Below, one piece after another: positions 37,534-52,100 of a stretch of DNA of 64,000 bases. Origin of the DNA: Gordionus sp. m RMFG-2023 (taxonomy: Eukaryota; Nematomorpha; Gordioida; Chordodea; Parachordodidae); contig NC_088775.1 of assembly GCF_954871325.1 (NCBI RefSeq), positions 35,131,561 through 35,195,560 of the forward strand, read 5' to 3'. Below the pieces are notes generated by a model, which saw only the letters and a program-made list of their open reading frames with translations, was not told the DNA's origin and did no database searches. Each line of letters begins with the position of its first letter. The stretch's first letter is position 1. Made by a program: the position numbers and the translations under genes.

Positions 37534-40319
37534 GTCGCGAAAGACATTTATAAGGGAAAGGCTAAGATTTTAAAAGTAATTTTGAATATATTTATATCAT
37601 TGAACTCAGAATTTAATTCTCTATCCAAAACCGCTTAGTTGTATTTTTAATTTCCGGTTCACAAAATAAATATTTTGTCGCGAAAGACATTTATAGGGGA
37701 AAGGCTAACATTTTAAAAGTAATTTTGAATATATTTATATCATTGAACTCAGAATTTAATTCTCAATCCAAAAGAGGTTAGATGTATTTTATTACGTTTC
37801 CGGTTCACAAAATAAATTTTTTGTCGCGAAAGACATTTATATGGGAAAGGCTAGCATTTTAAAAGTAATTTTGAATATATTTATATCATTGAACTCAGAA
37901 TTTAATTCTCTATCCAAAACCGCTTAGATGTATTTTTAATTTCCGGTTCACAAAATAAATATTTTGTCGCGAAAGACATTTATAGGGAAAAGGCTAACAT
38001 TTTAAATGTAATTTTGAATATATTTATATCATTGAACTCAGAATTAAATTCTCTATCCAAAACCGCTTAGATGTATTTTTTTACGTTTCCGGTTCACAAA
38101 AGAAATCTTTTGTCGCGAAAGACATTTATAGGGGAAAGGCTAACATTTTAAAAGTAATTTTGAATATATTTATATCATTGAACTCAGAATTTAATTCTCT
38201 ATCCAAAAGAGGTTAGATGTATTTTATTACGTTTCCGGTTCACAAAATAAATTTTTTGTCGCGAAAGACATTTATAGGGAAAAGGCTAGCATTTTAAAAG
38301 TAATTTTGAATATATTTATATCATTGAACTCAGAATTTAATTCTCTATCCAAAACCGCTTAGATGTATTTTTAATTTCCGGTTCACAAAATAAATATTTT
38401 GTCGCGAAAGACATTTATAGGGGAAAGGCTAACATTTTAAAAGTAATTTTGAATATATTTATATCATTGAACTCAGAATTTAATTCTCTATCCAAAAGAG
38501 GTTAGATGTATTTTATTACGTTTCCGGTTCACAAAATAAATTTTTTGTCGCGAAAGACATTTATATGGGAAAGGCTAGCATTTTAAAAGTAATTTTGAAT
38601 ATATTTATATCATTGAACTCAGAATTTAATTCTCTATCCAAAACCGCTTAGTTGTATTTTTAATTTCCGGTTCACAAAATAAATCTTTTGTCGCGAAAGA
38701 CATTTATAGGGGAAAGGCTAACATTTTAAAAGTAATTTTGAATATATTATATCATTGAACTCAGAATTTAATTCTCTATCCAAAACCGCTTAGATGTATT
38801 TTTTTACGTTTCCGGTTCACAAAAGAAATCTTTTGTCGCGAAAGACATTTATAAGGGAAAGGCTAAGATTTTAAAAGTAATTTTGAATATATTTATATCA
38901 TTGAACTCAGAATTTAATTCTCTATCCAAAACCGCTTAGTTGTATTTTTAATTTCCGGTTCACAAAATAAATATTTTGTCGCGAAAGACATTTATAGGGG
39001 AAAGGCTAACATTTTAAAAGTAATTTTGAATATATTTATATCATTGAACTCAGAATTTAATTCTCTATCCAAAAGAGGTTAGATGTATTTTATTACGTTT
39101 CCGGTTCACAAAATAAATTTTTTGTCGCGAAAGACATTTATATGGGAAAGGCTAGCATTTTAAAAGTAATTTTGAATATATTTATATCATTGAACTCAGA
39201 ATTTAATTCTCTATCCAAAACCGCTTAGATGTATTTTTAATTTCCGGTTCACAAAATAAATATTTTGTCGCGAAAGACATTTATAGGGAAAAGGCTAACA
39301 TTTTAAATGTAATTTTGAATATATTTATATCATTGAACTCAGAATTAAATTCTCTATCCAAAACCGCTTAGATGTATTTTTTTACGTTTCCGGTTCACAA
39401 AAGAAATCTTTTGTCGCGAAAGACATTTATAGGGGAAAGGCTAACATTTTAAAAGTAATTTTGAATATATTTATATCATTGAACTCAGAATTTAATTCTC
39501 TATCCAAAAGAGGTTAGATGTATTTTATTACGTTTCCGGTTCACAAAATAAATTTTTTGTCGCGAAAGACATTTATAGGGAAAAGGCTAGCATTTTAAAA
39601 GTAATTTTGAATATATTTATATCATTGAACTCAGAATTTAATTCTCTATCCAAAACCGCTTAGATGTATTTTTAATTTCCGGTTCACAAAATAAATATTT
39701 TGTCGCGAAAGACATTTATAGGGGAAAGGCTAACATTTTAAAAGTAATTTTGAATATATTTATATCATTGAACTCAGAATTTAATTCTCTATCCAAAAGA
39801 GGTTAGATGTATTTTATTACGTTTCCGGTTCACAAAATAAATTTTTTGTCGCGAAAGATATTTATATGGGAAAGGCTAGCATTTTAAAAGTAATTTTGAA
39901 TATATTTATATCATTGAACTCAGAATTTAATTCTCTATCCAAAACCGCTTAGTTGTATTTTTAATTTCCGGTTCACAAAATAAATATTTTGTCGCGAAAG
40001 ACATTTATAGGGGAAAGGCTAACATTTTAAAAGTAATTTTGAATATATTTATATCATTGAACTCAGAATTTAATTCTCTATCCAAAAGAGGTTAGATGTA
40101 TTTTATTACGTTTCCGGTTCACAAAATAAATTTTTTGTCGCGAAAGACATTTATATGGGAAAGGCTAGCATTTTAAAAGTAATTTTGAATATATTTATAT
40201 CATTGAACTCAGAATTTAATTCTCTATCCAAAACCGCTTAGATGTATTTTTAATTTCCGGTTCACAAAATAAATATTTTGTCGCGAAAGACATTTATAGG
40301 GAAAAGGCTAACATTTTAA

Positions 40320-41036
40320 ATGTAATTTTGAATATATTTATATCATTGAACTCAGAATTAAATTCTCTATCCAAAACCGCTTAGATGTATTTTTTTACGT
40401 TTCCGGTTCACAAAAGAAATCTTTTGTCGCGAAAGACATTTATAGGGGAAAGGCTAACATTTTAAAAGTAATTTTGAATATATTTATATCATTGAACTCA
40501 GAATTTAATTCTCTATCCAAAAGAGGTTAGATGTATTTTTTTACGTTTCCGGTTCACAAAAGAAATCTTTTGTCGCGAAAGACATTTATAGGGGAAAGGC
40601 TAACATTTTAAAAGTAATTTTGAATATATTTATATCATTGAACTCAGAATTTAATTCTCTATCCAAAAGAGGTTAGATGTATTTTATTACGTTTCCGGTT
40701 CACAAAATAAATTTTTTGTCGCGAAAGACATTTATAGAGGAAAGGCTAACATTTTAAAAATTTTGAATATATTTATATCATTGAACTCAGAATTTAATTC
40801 TCTATCCAAAACCGCTTAGATGTATTTTTAATTTCCGGTTTAATAAATATTTTGTCGCGAAAGACATTTATAGGGGAAAGGCTAACATTTTAAAAGTAAT
40901 TTTGAATATATTTATATCATTGAACTCAGAATTTAATTCTCTATACAAAACCGCTTAGATGTATTTTTAATTTCCGGTTCACAAAATAAATATTTTGTCG
41001 CGAAAGACATTTATAGGGAAAAGGCTAACATTTTAA
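40320..41036. repeat. Copy 1 of a 717-bp tandem duplication (5 monomers)
   Basis: AATTAAATTC at 40,359 and GGTTTAATAAAT at 40,837 recur at 41,076 and 41,551. The two E monomers in a row, both ending GAGG, and the C-front monomer with AGAGGAAAGG/AAAAATTTT are present in both copies. Copy-specific change here: CTATACAAAACC at about 40,941. Confidence 0.87.
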
Positions 41037-41776
41037 AAGTAATTTTGAATATATTTATATCATTGAACTCAGAATTAAATTCTCTATCCAAAACCGCTTA
41101 GATGTATTTTTTTACGTTTCCGGTTCACAAAAGAAATCTTTTGTCGCGAAAGACATTTATAGGGGAAAGGCTAACATTTTAAAAGTAATTTTGAATATAT
41201 TTATATCATTGAACTCAGAATTTAATTCTCTATCCAAAAGAGGTTAGATGTATTTTTTTACGTTTCCGGTTCACAAAAGAAATCTTTTGTCGCGAAAGAC
41301 ATTTATAGGGGAAAGGCTAACATTTTAAAAGTAATTTTGAATATATTTATATCATTGAACTCAGAATTTAATTCTCTATCCAAAAGAGGTTAGATGTATT
41401 TTATTACGTTTCCGGTTCACAAAAATTTTTTGTCGCGAAAGACATTTATAGAGGAAAGGCTAACATTTTAAAAATTTTGAATATATTTATATCATTGAAC
41501 TCAGAATTTAATTCTCTATCCAAAACCGCTTAGATGTATTTTTAATTTCCGGTTTAATAAATATTTTGTCGCGAAAGACATTTATAGGGGAAAGGCTAAC
41601 ATTTTAAAAGTAATTTTGAATATATTTATATCATTGAACTCAGAATTTAATTCTCTATCCAAAACCGCTTAGATGTATTTTTAATTTCCGGTTCACAAAA
41701 TAAATATTTTGTCGCGAAAGACATTTATAGGGAAAAGGCTAACATTTTAAAAGTAATTTTGAATATATTTATATCA
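41037..41776. repeat. Copy 2 of the 717-bp tandem duplication
   Basis: Partner of 40,320-41,036, directly adjacent. It carries a 3-bp loss that makes the dyad ACAAAAATTTTTTGT (about 41,418), still a perfect 7-bp-arm inverted repeat around one T. It leads into the A/B block shared with 28.5-30.5 kb. Confidence 0.87.
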
Positions 41777-43473
41777 TTGAACTAAGAATTTAATTCTCTA
41801 TCCAAAACCGCTTAGATGTATTTTTTTACGTTTTCGGTTCACAAAATAAAATTTTTGTCGCGAAAGACATTTATAGGGGAAAGGCTAACATTTTAAAAGT
41901 AATTTTGAATATATTTATATCATTGAACTAAGAATTTAATTCTCTATCCAAAACCGCTTAGATGTATTTTCATACGTTTTCGGTTCACAAAATAAAATTT
42001 TTGTCCCGAAAGACATTTATAGGGGAAAGGCTAACATTTTAAAAGTAATTTTGAATATATTTATATCATTGAACTCAGAATTTAATTCTCTATCCAAAAC
42101 CGCTTAGATGTATTTTTTTACGTTTTCGGTTCACAAAATAAAATTTTTGTCGCGAAAGACATTTATAGGGGAAAGGTTAACATTTTAAAAGTAATTTTGA
42201 ATATATTTATATCATTGAACTCAGAATTTAATTCTCTATCAAAAACCGCTTAGATGTATTTTTAATTTCCGGTTCACAAAATAAATATTTTGTCGCGAAA
42301 GACATTTATAGGGGAAAGGCTAACATTTTAAAAATAATTTTGAATATATTTATATCATTGAACTCAGAATTTAATTCTCTATCAAAAACCGCTTAGATGT
42401 ATTTTTAATTTCCGGTTCACAAAATAAATTTTTTGTCGCGAAAGACATTTATATGGGAAAGGCTAACATTTTAAAAGTAATTTTGAATATATATATATCA
42501 TTGAACTCAGAATTTAATTCTCTATCCAAAACCGCTTAGATATATTTTTAATTTCCGGTTTACAAAATAAATATTTTGTCGCGAAAGACATTTATAGGGG
42601 AAAGGCTAACATTTTAAAAATAATTTTGAATATATTTATATCATTGAACTCAGAATTTAATTCTCTATCCAATACCGCTTAGATGTATTTTTTTACGTTT
42701 TCGGTTCACAAAATAAAATTTTTGTCGCGAAAGACATTTATAGGGGAAAGGCTAACATTTTAAAAGTAATTTTGAATATATATATATCATTGAACTCAGA
42801 ATTTAATTCTCTATCCAAAATGGCTTAGATGTATTTTTAATTTCCGGTTCACAAAATAAATCTTTTGTCGCGAAAGACATTTATAGGGGAAAGGCTAACA
42901 TTTTAAAAGTAATTTTGAATATATTTATATCATTGAACTCAGAATTTAATTCTCTATCCAAAACCGCTTAGATGTATTTTTTTACGTTTTCGGTTCACAA
43001 AATAAAATTTTTGTCGCGAAAGACATTTATAGGGGAAAGGTTAACATTTTAAAAGTAATTTTGAATATATTTATATCATTGAACTCAGAATTTAATTCTC
43101 TATCCAAAACCGCTTAGATGTATTTTTAATTTCCGGTTTAATAAATATTTTGTCGCGAAAGACATTTATAGGGGAAAGGCTAACATTTTAAAAGTAATTT
43201 TGAATATATTTATATCATTGAACTCAGAATTTAATTCTCTATCCAAAACCGCTTAGATGTATTTTTAATTTCCGGTTCACAAAATAAATATTTTGTCGCG
43301 AAAGACATTTATAGGGAAAAGGCTAACATTTTAAAAGTAATTTTGAATATATTTATATCATTGAACTAAGAATTTAATTCTCTATCCAAAACCGCTTAGA
43401 TGTATTTTTTTACGTTTTCGGTTCACAAAATAAAATTTTTGTCGCGAAAGACATTTATAGGGGAAAGGCTAAC
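41473..43473. repeat. Long-range duplicate, copy 2 (12,978-bp offset)
   Basis: Partner of 28,500-30,490, carrying GTCCCG (42,003) and TGGCTTAG (42,821). The A/C/E domain at 32.3-40.7 kb lies between the partners, so an A/B block was copied over 10 kb away, or a longer unit was duplicated and then reshaped. Confidence 0.88.
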
Positions 43474-43499
43474 ATTTTAAAAATAATTTTGAATATATT

Positions 43500-46400
43500 T
43501 ATATCATTGAACTCAGAATTTAATTCTCTATCCAAAACCGCTTAGATGTATTTTTAATTTCCGGTTCACAAAATAAATATTTTGTCGCGAAAGACATTTA
43601 TAGGGGAAAGGCTAACATTTTAAAAGTAATTTTGAATATATATATATCATTGAACTCAGAATTTAATTCTCTATCCAAAACCGCTTAGATGTATTTTTAA
43701 TTTCCGGTTCACAAAATAAATATTTTGTCGCGAAAGACATTTATAGGGAAAAGGCTAACATTTTAAAAGTAATTTTGAATATATTTATATCATTGAACTC
43801 AGAATTTAATTCTCTATCCAAAACCGCTTAGATGTATTTTTTTACGTTTCCGGTTCACAAAATAAATCTTTTGTCGCGAAAGACATTTATAGGGGAAAGG
43901 CTAACATTTTAAAAGTAATTTTGAATATATTATATCATTGAACTCAGAATTTAATTCTCTATCCAAAACCGCTTAGATGTATTTTTTTACGTTTCCGGTT
44001 CACAAAAGAAATCTTTTGTCGCGAAAGACATTTATAAGGGAAAGGCTAAGATTTTAAAAGTAATTTTGAATATATTTATATCATTGAACTCAGAATTTAA
44101 TTCTCTATCCAAAACCGCTTAGTTGTATTTTTAATTTCCGGTTCACAAAATAAATATTTTGTCGCGAAAGACATTTATAGGGGAAAGGCTAACATTTTAA
44201 AAGTAATTTTGAATATATTTATATCATTGAACTCAGAATTTAATTCTCTATCCAAAAGAGGTTAGATGTATTTTATTACGTTTCCGGTTCACAAAATAAA
44301 TTTTTTGTCGCGAAAGACATTTATATGGGAAAGGCTAGCATTTTAAAAGTAATTTTGAATATATTTATATCATTGAACTCAGAATTTAATTCTCTATCCA
44401 AAACCGCTTAGATGTATTTTTAATTTCCGGTTCACAAAATAAATATTTTGTCGCGAAAGACATTTATAGGGAAAAGGCTAACATTTTAAATGTAATTTTG
44501 AATATATTTATATCATTGAACTCAGAATTAAATTCTCTATCCAAAACCGCTTAGATGTATTTTTTTACGTTTCCGGTTCACAAAAGAAATCTTTTGTCGC
44601 GAAAGACATTTATAGGGGAAAGGCTAACATTTTAAAAGTAATTTTGAATATATTTATATCATTGAACTCAGAATTTAATTCTCTATCCAAAAGAGGTTAG
44701 ATGTATTTTATTACGTTTCCGGTTCACAAAATAAATTTTTTGTCGCGAAAGACATTTATAGGGAAAAGGCTAGCATTTTTAAAGTAATTTTGAATATATT
44801 TATATCATTGAACTCAGAATTTAATTCTCTATCCAAAACCGCTTAGATGTATTTTTAATTTCCGGTTCACAAAATAAATATTTTGTCGCGAAAGACATTT
44901 ATATGGGAAAGGCTAACATTTTAAAAATAATTTTGAATATATTTATATCATTGAACTCAGAATTTAATTCTCTATCCAAAACCGCTTAGATGTATTTTTA
45001 ATTTCCGGTTCACAAAATAAATATTTTGTCGCAAAAGACATTTATAGGGGCAAGGCTAACATTTTAAAAGTAATTTTGAATATATTTATATCATTGAACT
45101 CAGAATTTAATTCTCTATCCAAAAGAGGTTAGATGTATTTTATTACGTTTCCGGTTCACAAAATAAATTTTTTGTCGCGAAAGACATTTATATGGGAAAG
45201 GCTAACATTTTAAAAGTAATTTTGAATATATTTATATCATTGAACTCAGAATTTAATTCTCTATCCAAAACCGCTTAGATGTATTTTTAATTTCCGGTTC
45301 ACAAAATAAATATTTTGTCGCGAAAGACATTTATAGGGGAAAGGCTAACATTTTAAAAATAATTTTGAATATATTTATATCATTGAACTCAGAATTTAAT
45401 TCTCTATCCAAAACCGCTTAGATGTATTTTTAATTTCCGGTTCACAAAATAAATATTTTGTCGCAAAAGACATTTATAGGGGCAAGGCTAACATTTTAAA
45501 TGTAATTTTGAATATATTTATATCATTGAACTCAGAATTTAATTCTCTATCCAAAACCGCTTAGATGTATTTTTTTACGTTTCCGGTTCACAAAAGAAAT
45601 CTTTTGTCGCGAAAGACATTTATAGGGGAAAGGCTAACATTTTAAAAGTAATTTTGAATATATTTATATCATTGAACTCAGAATTTAATTCTCTATCCAA
45701 AAGAGGTTAGATGTATTTTATTACGTTTCCGGTTCACAAAATAAATTTTTTGTCGCGAAAGACATTTATATGGGAAAGGCTAACATTTTAAAAGTAATTT
45801 TGAATATATTTATATCATTGAACTCAGAATTTAATTCTCTATCCAAAACAGCTTAGATGTATTTTTAATTTCCGGTTCACAAAATAAATATTTTGTCGCG
45901 AAAGACATTTATAGGGGAAAGGCTAACATTTTAAAAGTAAATTTGAATATATATATATCATTGAACTCAGAATTTAATTCTCTATCCAAAACCGCTTAGA
46001 TATATTTTTAATTTCCGGTTTACAAAATAAATATTTTGTCGCGAAAGACATTTATAGGGGAAAGGCTAACATTTTAAAAATAATTTTGAATATATTTATA
46101 TCATTGAACTCAGAATTTAATTCGCTATCCAATACCGCTTAGATGTTATTTTTTACGTTTTCGGTTCACAAAATAAATCTTTTGTCGCGAAAGACATTTA
46201 TAGGGGAAAGGCTAACATTTTAAAAGTAATTTTGAATATATATATATCATTGAACTCAGAATTTAATTCTCTATCCAAAACCGCTTAGATGTATTTTTAA
46301 TTTCCGGTTCACAAAATAAATATTTTGTCGCGAAAGACATTTATAGGGGAAAGGCTAACATTTTAAAAGTAATTTTGAATATATTTATATCATTGAACTC

Positions 46401-48341
46401 AGAATTTAATTCTCTATCCAAAACCGCTTAGATGTATTTTTAATTTCCGGTTCACAAAATAAATATTTTGTTGCGAAAGACATTTATAGGGAAAAGGCTA
46501 ACATTTTAAATGTAATTTTGAATATATTTATATCATTGAACTCAGAATTTAATTCTCTATCCAAAACCGCTTAGATGTATTTTTTTACGTTTCCGGTTCA
46601 CAAAAGAAATCTTTTGTCGCGAAAGACATTTATAGGGGAAAGGCTAAATTTTTAAAAGTAATTTTGAATATATTTATATCATTGAACTCAGAATTTAATT
46701 CTCTATCCAAAAGAGGTTAGATGTATTTTATTACGTTTCCGGTTCACAAAATAAATTTTTTGTCGCGAAAGACATTTATAGGGAAAAGGCTAGCATTTTA
46801 AAAGTAATTTTGAATATATTTATATCATTGAACTCAGAATTTAATTCTCTACCCAAAACCGCTTAGATGTATTTTATTACGTTTCCGGTTCACAAAATAA
46901 ATTTTTTGTCGCGAAAGACATTTATATGGGAAAGGCTAACATTTTAAAAGTAATTTTGAATATATTTATATCATTGAACTCAGAATTTAATTCTCTATCC
47001 AAAACCGCTTAGATGTATTTTTAATTTCCGGTTCACAAAATAAATATTTTGTCGCGAAAGACATTTATAGGGGAAAGGCTAACATTTTAAAAATAATTTT
47101 GAATATATTTATATCATTGAACTCAGAATTTAATTCTCTATCCAAAACCGCTTAGATGTATTTTTAATTTCCGGTTCACAAAATAAATATTTTGTCGCAA
47201 AAGACATTTATAGGGGCAAGGCTAACATTTTAAAAGTAATTTTGAATATATTTATATCATTGAACTCAGAATTTAATTCTCTATCCAAAAGAGGTTAGAT
47301 GTATTTTATTACGTTTCGGGTTCACAAAATAAATTTTTTGTCGCGAAAGACATTTATATGGGAAAGGCTAGCATTTTAAAAGTAATTTTGAATATATTTA
47401 TATCATTGAACTCAGAATTTAATTCTCTATCCAAAACCGCTTAGATGTATTTTTAATTTCCGGTTCACAAAATAAATATTTTGTCGCGAAAGACATTTAT
47501 AGGGAAAAGGCTAACATTTTAAATGTAATTTTGAATATATTTATATCATTGAACTCAGAATTTGATTCTCTATCCAAAACCGCTTAGATGTATTTTTTTA
47601 CGTTTCCGGTTCACAAAATAAATATTTTGTCGCGAAAGACATTTATAGGGGAAAGGCTAACATTTTAAAAGTAAATTTGAATATATATATATCATTGAAC
47701 TCAGAATTTAATTCTCTATCCAAAACCGCTTAGATATATTTTTAATTTCCGGTTTACAAAATAAATATTTTGTCGCGAAAGACATTTATAGGGGAAAGGC
47801 TAACATTTTAAAAATAATTTTGAATATATTTATATCATTGAACTCAGAATTTAATTCGCTATCCAATACCGCTTAGATGTTATTTTTTACGTTTTCGGTT
47901 CACAAAATAAATCTTTTGTCGCGAAAGACATTTATAGGGGAAAGGCTAACATTTTAAAAGTAATTTTGAATATATATATATCATTGAACTCAGAATTTAA
48001 TTCTCTATCCAAAACCGCTTAGATGTATTTTTAATTTCCGGTTCACAAAATAAATATTTTGTCGCGAAAGACATTTATAGGGGAAAGGCTAACATTTTAA
48101 AAGTAATTTTGAATATATTTATATCATTGAACTCAGAATTTAATTCTCTATCCAAAACCGCTTAGATGTATTTTTTTACGTTTCCGGTTCACAAAATAAA
48201 TCTTTTGTCGCGAAAGACATTTATAGGGGAAAGGCTAACATTTTAAAAGTAATTTTGAATATATTATATCATTGAACTCAGAATTTAATTCTCTATCCAA
48301 AACCGCTTAGATGTATTTTTTTACGTTTCCGGTTCACAAAA
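43500..48341. repeat. Copy 1 of the 5,633-bp-offset duplication
   Basis: About 4.85 kb, or 33-34 monomers. AATTAAATTC (44,529), CTAAATTTTT (46,642), TCTACCC (46,848) and TTTCGGGTTC (47,317) recur exactly 5,633 bp later, with no net indel over the block. By eye I found only three differences: GCATTTTTAAAG at about 44,774, ATATGGG at about 44,901 and, in the partner, CTATAGAAAAG. It includes E, A, C, F and AAAGTAAATTTG monomers, the last at 45,931 and 47,666. Confidence 0.92.
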
Positions 48342-49132
48342 TAAATCTTTTGTCGCGAAAGACATTTATAGGGGAAAGGCTAACATTTTAAAAGTAATTT
48401 TGAATATATTATATCATTGAACTCAGAATTTAATTCTCTATCCAAAACCGCTTAGATGTATTTTTAATTTCCGGTTCACAAAATAAATCTTTTGTCGCGA
48501 AAGACATTTATAGGGGAAAGGCTAACATTTTAAAAGTAATTTTGAATATATTATATCATTGAACTCAGAATTTAATTCTCTATCCAAAACCGCTTAGATG
48601 TATTTTTTTACGTTTCCGGTTCACAAAAGAAATCTTTTGTCGCGAAAGACATTTATAAGGGAAAGGCTAAGATTTTAAAAGTAATTTTGAATATATTTAT
48701 ATCATTGAACTCAGAATTTAATTCTCTATCCAAAACCGCTTAGTTGTATTTTTAATTTCCGGTTCACAAAATAAATATTTTGTCGCGAAAGACATTTATA
48801 GGGGAAAGGCTAACATTTTAAAAGTAATTTTGAATATATTTATATCATTGAACTCAGAATTTAATTCTCTATCCAAAAGAGGTTAGATGTATTTTATTAC
48901 GTTTCCGGTTCACAAAATAAATTTTTTGTCGCGAAAGACATTTATATGGGAAAGGCTAGCATTTTAAAAGTAATTTTGAATATATTTATATCATTGAACT
49001 CAGAATTTAATTCTCTATCCAAAACCGCTTAGATGTATTTTTTTACGTTTCCGGTTCACAAAATAAATCTTTTGTCGCGAAAGACATTTATAGGGGAAAG
49101 GCTAACATTTTAAAAGTAATTTTGAATATATA
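48342..49132. repeat. Spacer between the 5,633 copies
   Basis: About five and a half monomers: D, A-linker/ATCTTTTG, E (box at 48,639, ATAAGGG), A, C and D. They match the 35.34-36.0 kb word (offset 13,130 at the start) except that GCATTTT replaces GCATATT. The spacer is thus another copy of the E-A-C-D-A-A-D word, not unrelated sequence. Confidence 0.8.
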
Positions 49133-52100
49133 TATATCATTGAACTCAGAATTTAATTCTCTATCCAAAACCGCTTAGATGTATTTTTAATTTCCGGTTC
49201 ACAAAATAAATATTTTGTCGCGAAAGACATTTATAGGGGAAAGGCTAACATTTTAAAAGTAATTTTGAATATATATATATCATTGAACTCAGAATTTAAT
49301 TCTCTATCCAAAACCGCTTAGATGTATTTTTAATTTCCGGTTCACAAAATAAATATTTTGTCGCGAAAGACATTTATAGGGAAAAGGCTAACATTTTAAA
49401 AGTAATTTTGAATATATTTATATCATTGAACTCAGAATTTAATTCTCTATCCAAAACCGCTTAGATGTATTTTTTTACGTTTCCGGTTCACAAAATAAAT
49501 CTTTTGTCGCGAAAGACATTTATAGGGGAAAGGCTAACATTTTAAAAGTAATTTTGAATATATTATATCATTGAACTCAGAATTTAATTCTCTATCCAAA
49601 ACCGCTTAGATGTATTTTTTTACGTTTCCGGTTCACAAAAGAAATCTTTTGTCGCGAAAGACATTTATAAGGGAAAGGCTAAGATTTTAAAAGTAATTTT
49701 GAATATATTTATATCATTGAACTCAGAATTTAATTCTCTATCCAAAACCGCTTAGTTGTATTTTTAATTTCCGGTTCACAAAATAAATATTTTGTCGCGA
49801 AAGACATTTATAGGGGAAAGGCTAACATTTTAAAAGTAATTTTGAATATATTTATATCATTGAACTCAGAATTTAATTCTCTATAGAAAAGAGGTTAGAT
49901 GTATTTTATTACGTTTCCGGTTCACAAAATAAATTTTTTGTCGCGAAAGACATTTATATGGGAAAGGCTAGCATTTTAAAAGTAATTTTGAATATATTTA
50001 TATCATTGAACTCAGAATTTAATTCTCTATCCAAAACCGCTTAGATGTATTTTTAATTTCCGGTTCACAAAATAAATATTTTGTCGCGAAAGACATTTAT
50101 AGGGAAAAGGCTAACATTTTAAATGTAATTTTGAATATATTTATATCATTGAACTCAGAATTAAATTCTCTATCCAAAACCGCTTAGATGTATTTTTTTA
50201 CGTTTCCGGTTCACAAAAGAAATCTTTTGTCGCGAAAGACATTTATAGGGGAAAGGCTAACATTTTAAAAGTAATTTTGAATATATTTATATCATTGAAC
50301 TCAGAATTTAATTCTCTATCCAAAAGAGGTTAGATGTATTTTATTACGTTTCCGGTTCACAAAATAAATTTTTTGTCGCGAAAGACATTTATAGGGAAAA
50401 GGCTAGCATTTTAAAAGTAATTTTGAATATATTTATATCATTGAACTCAGAATTTAATTCTCTATCCAAAACCGCTTAGATGTATTTTTAATTTCCGGTT
50501 CACAAAATAAATATTTTGTCGCGAAAGACATTTATAGGGGAAAGGCTAACATTTTAAAAATAATTTTGAATATATTTATATCATTGAACTCAGAATTTAA
50601 TTCTCTATCCAAAACCGCTTAGATGTATTTTTAATTTCCGGTTCACAAAATAAATATTTTGTCGCAAAAGACATTTATAGGGGCAAGGCTAACATTTTAA
50701 AAGTAATTTTGAATATATTTATATCATTGAACTCAGAATTTAATTCTCTATCCAAAAGAGGTTAGATGTATTTTATTACGTTTCCGGTTCACAAAATAAA
50801 TTTTTTGTCGCGAAAGACATTTATATGGGAAAGGCTAACATTTTAAAAGTAATTTTGAATATATTTATATCATTGAACTCAGAATTTAATTCTCTATCCA
50901 AAACCGCTTAGATGTATTTTTAATTTCCGGTTCACAAAATAAATATTTTGTCGCGAAAGACATTTATAGGGGAAAGGCTAACATTTTAAAAATAATTTTG
51001 AATATATTTATATCATTGAACTCAGAATTTAATTCTCTATCCAAAACCGCTTAGATGTATTTTTAATTTCCGGTTCACAAAATAAATATTTTGTCGCAAA
51101 AGACATTTATAGGGGCAAGGCTAACATTTTAAATGTAATTTTGAATATATTTATATCATTGAACTCAGAATTTAATTCTCTATCCAAAACCGCTTAGATG
51201 TATTTTTTTACGTTTCCGGTTCACAAAAGAAATCTTTTGTCGCGAAAGACATTTATAGGGGAAAGGCTAACATTTTAAAAGTAATTTTGAATATATTTAT
51301 ATCATTGAACTCAGAATTTAATTCTCTATCCAAAAGAGGTTAGATGTATTTTATTACGTTTCCGGTTCACAAAATAAATTTTTTGTCGCGAAAGACATTT
51401 ATATGGGAAAGGCTAACATTTTAAAAGTAATTTTGAATATATTTATATCATTGAACTCAGAATTTAATTCTCTATCCAAAACAGCTTAGATGTATTTTTA
51501 ATTTCCGGTTCACAAAATAAATATTTTGTCGCGAAAGACATTTATAGGGGAAAGGCTAACATTTTAAAAGTAAATTTGAATATATATATATCATTGAACT
51601 CAGAATTTAATTCTCTATCCAAAACCGCTTAGATATATTTTTAATTTCCGGTTTACAAAATAAATATTTTGTCGCGAAAGACATTTATAGGGGAAAGGCT
51701 AACATTTTAAAAATAATTTTGAATATATTTATATCATTGAACTCAGAATTTAATTCGCTATCCAATACCGCTTAGATGTTATTTTTTACGTTTTCGGTTC
51801 ACAAAATAAATCTTTTGTCGCGAAAGACATTTATAGGGGAAAGGCTAACATTTTAAAAGTAATTTTGAATATATATATATCATTGAACTCAGAATTTAAT
51901 TCTCTATCCAAAACCGCTTAGATGTATTTTTAATTTCCGGTTCACAAAATAAATATTTTGTCGCGAAAGACATTTATAGGGGAAAGGCTAACATTTTAAA
52001 AGTAATTTTGAATATATTTATATCATTGAACTCAGAATTTAATTCTCTATCCAAAACCGCTTAGATGTATTTTTAATTTCCGGTTCACAAAATAAATATT

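Larger units (their letters stand above)
32301..40730. repeat. A/C/D/E domain 2 with 7-monomer words
   Basis: E-type boxes followed by ATAAGGGAAAGGCTAAGATT begin at 32,908, 33,920, 35,509, 36,521, 37,534 and 38,835 (the one at 37,534 has a D-type dyad and C linker). The steps are 1,012, 1,589, 1,012, 1,013 and 1,301 bp, or 7, 11, 7, 7 and 9 monomers. Two 7-monomer words are used: E-A-C-D-A-A-D and E-A-C-A-E-C-A. The longer steps are the second word plus four or two extra monomers. The AATTAAATTC marker at 34,431, 37,032, 38,045, 39,346 and 40,359 tracks the second word. Confidence 0.85.
40731..43480. repeat. A/B domain 3
   Basis: About 19 monomers. The first part belongs to the 717-bp duplication and mixes C-front and A monomers; the rest is the second copy of the 12,978-bp-offset A/B block. 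It ends where the GGTTTAATAAAT, A and GAACTAAG series passes into a B monomer at about 43,430 and then the 5,633-bp-offset block. Confidence 0.83.
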
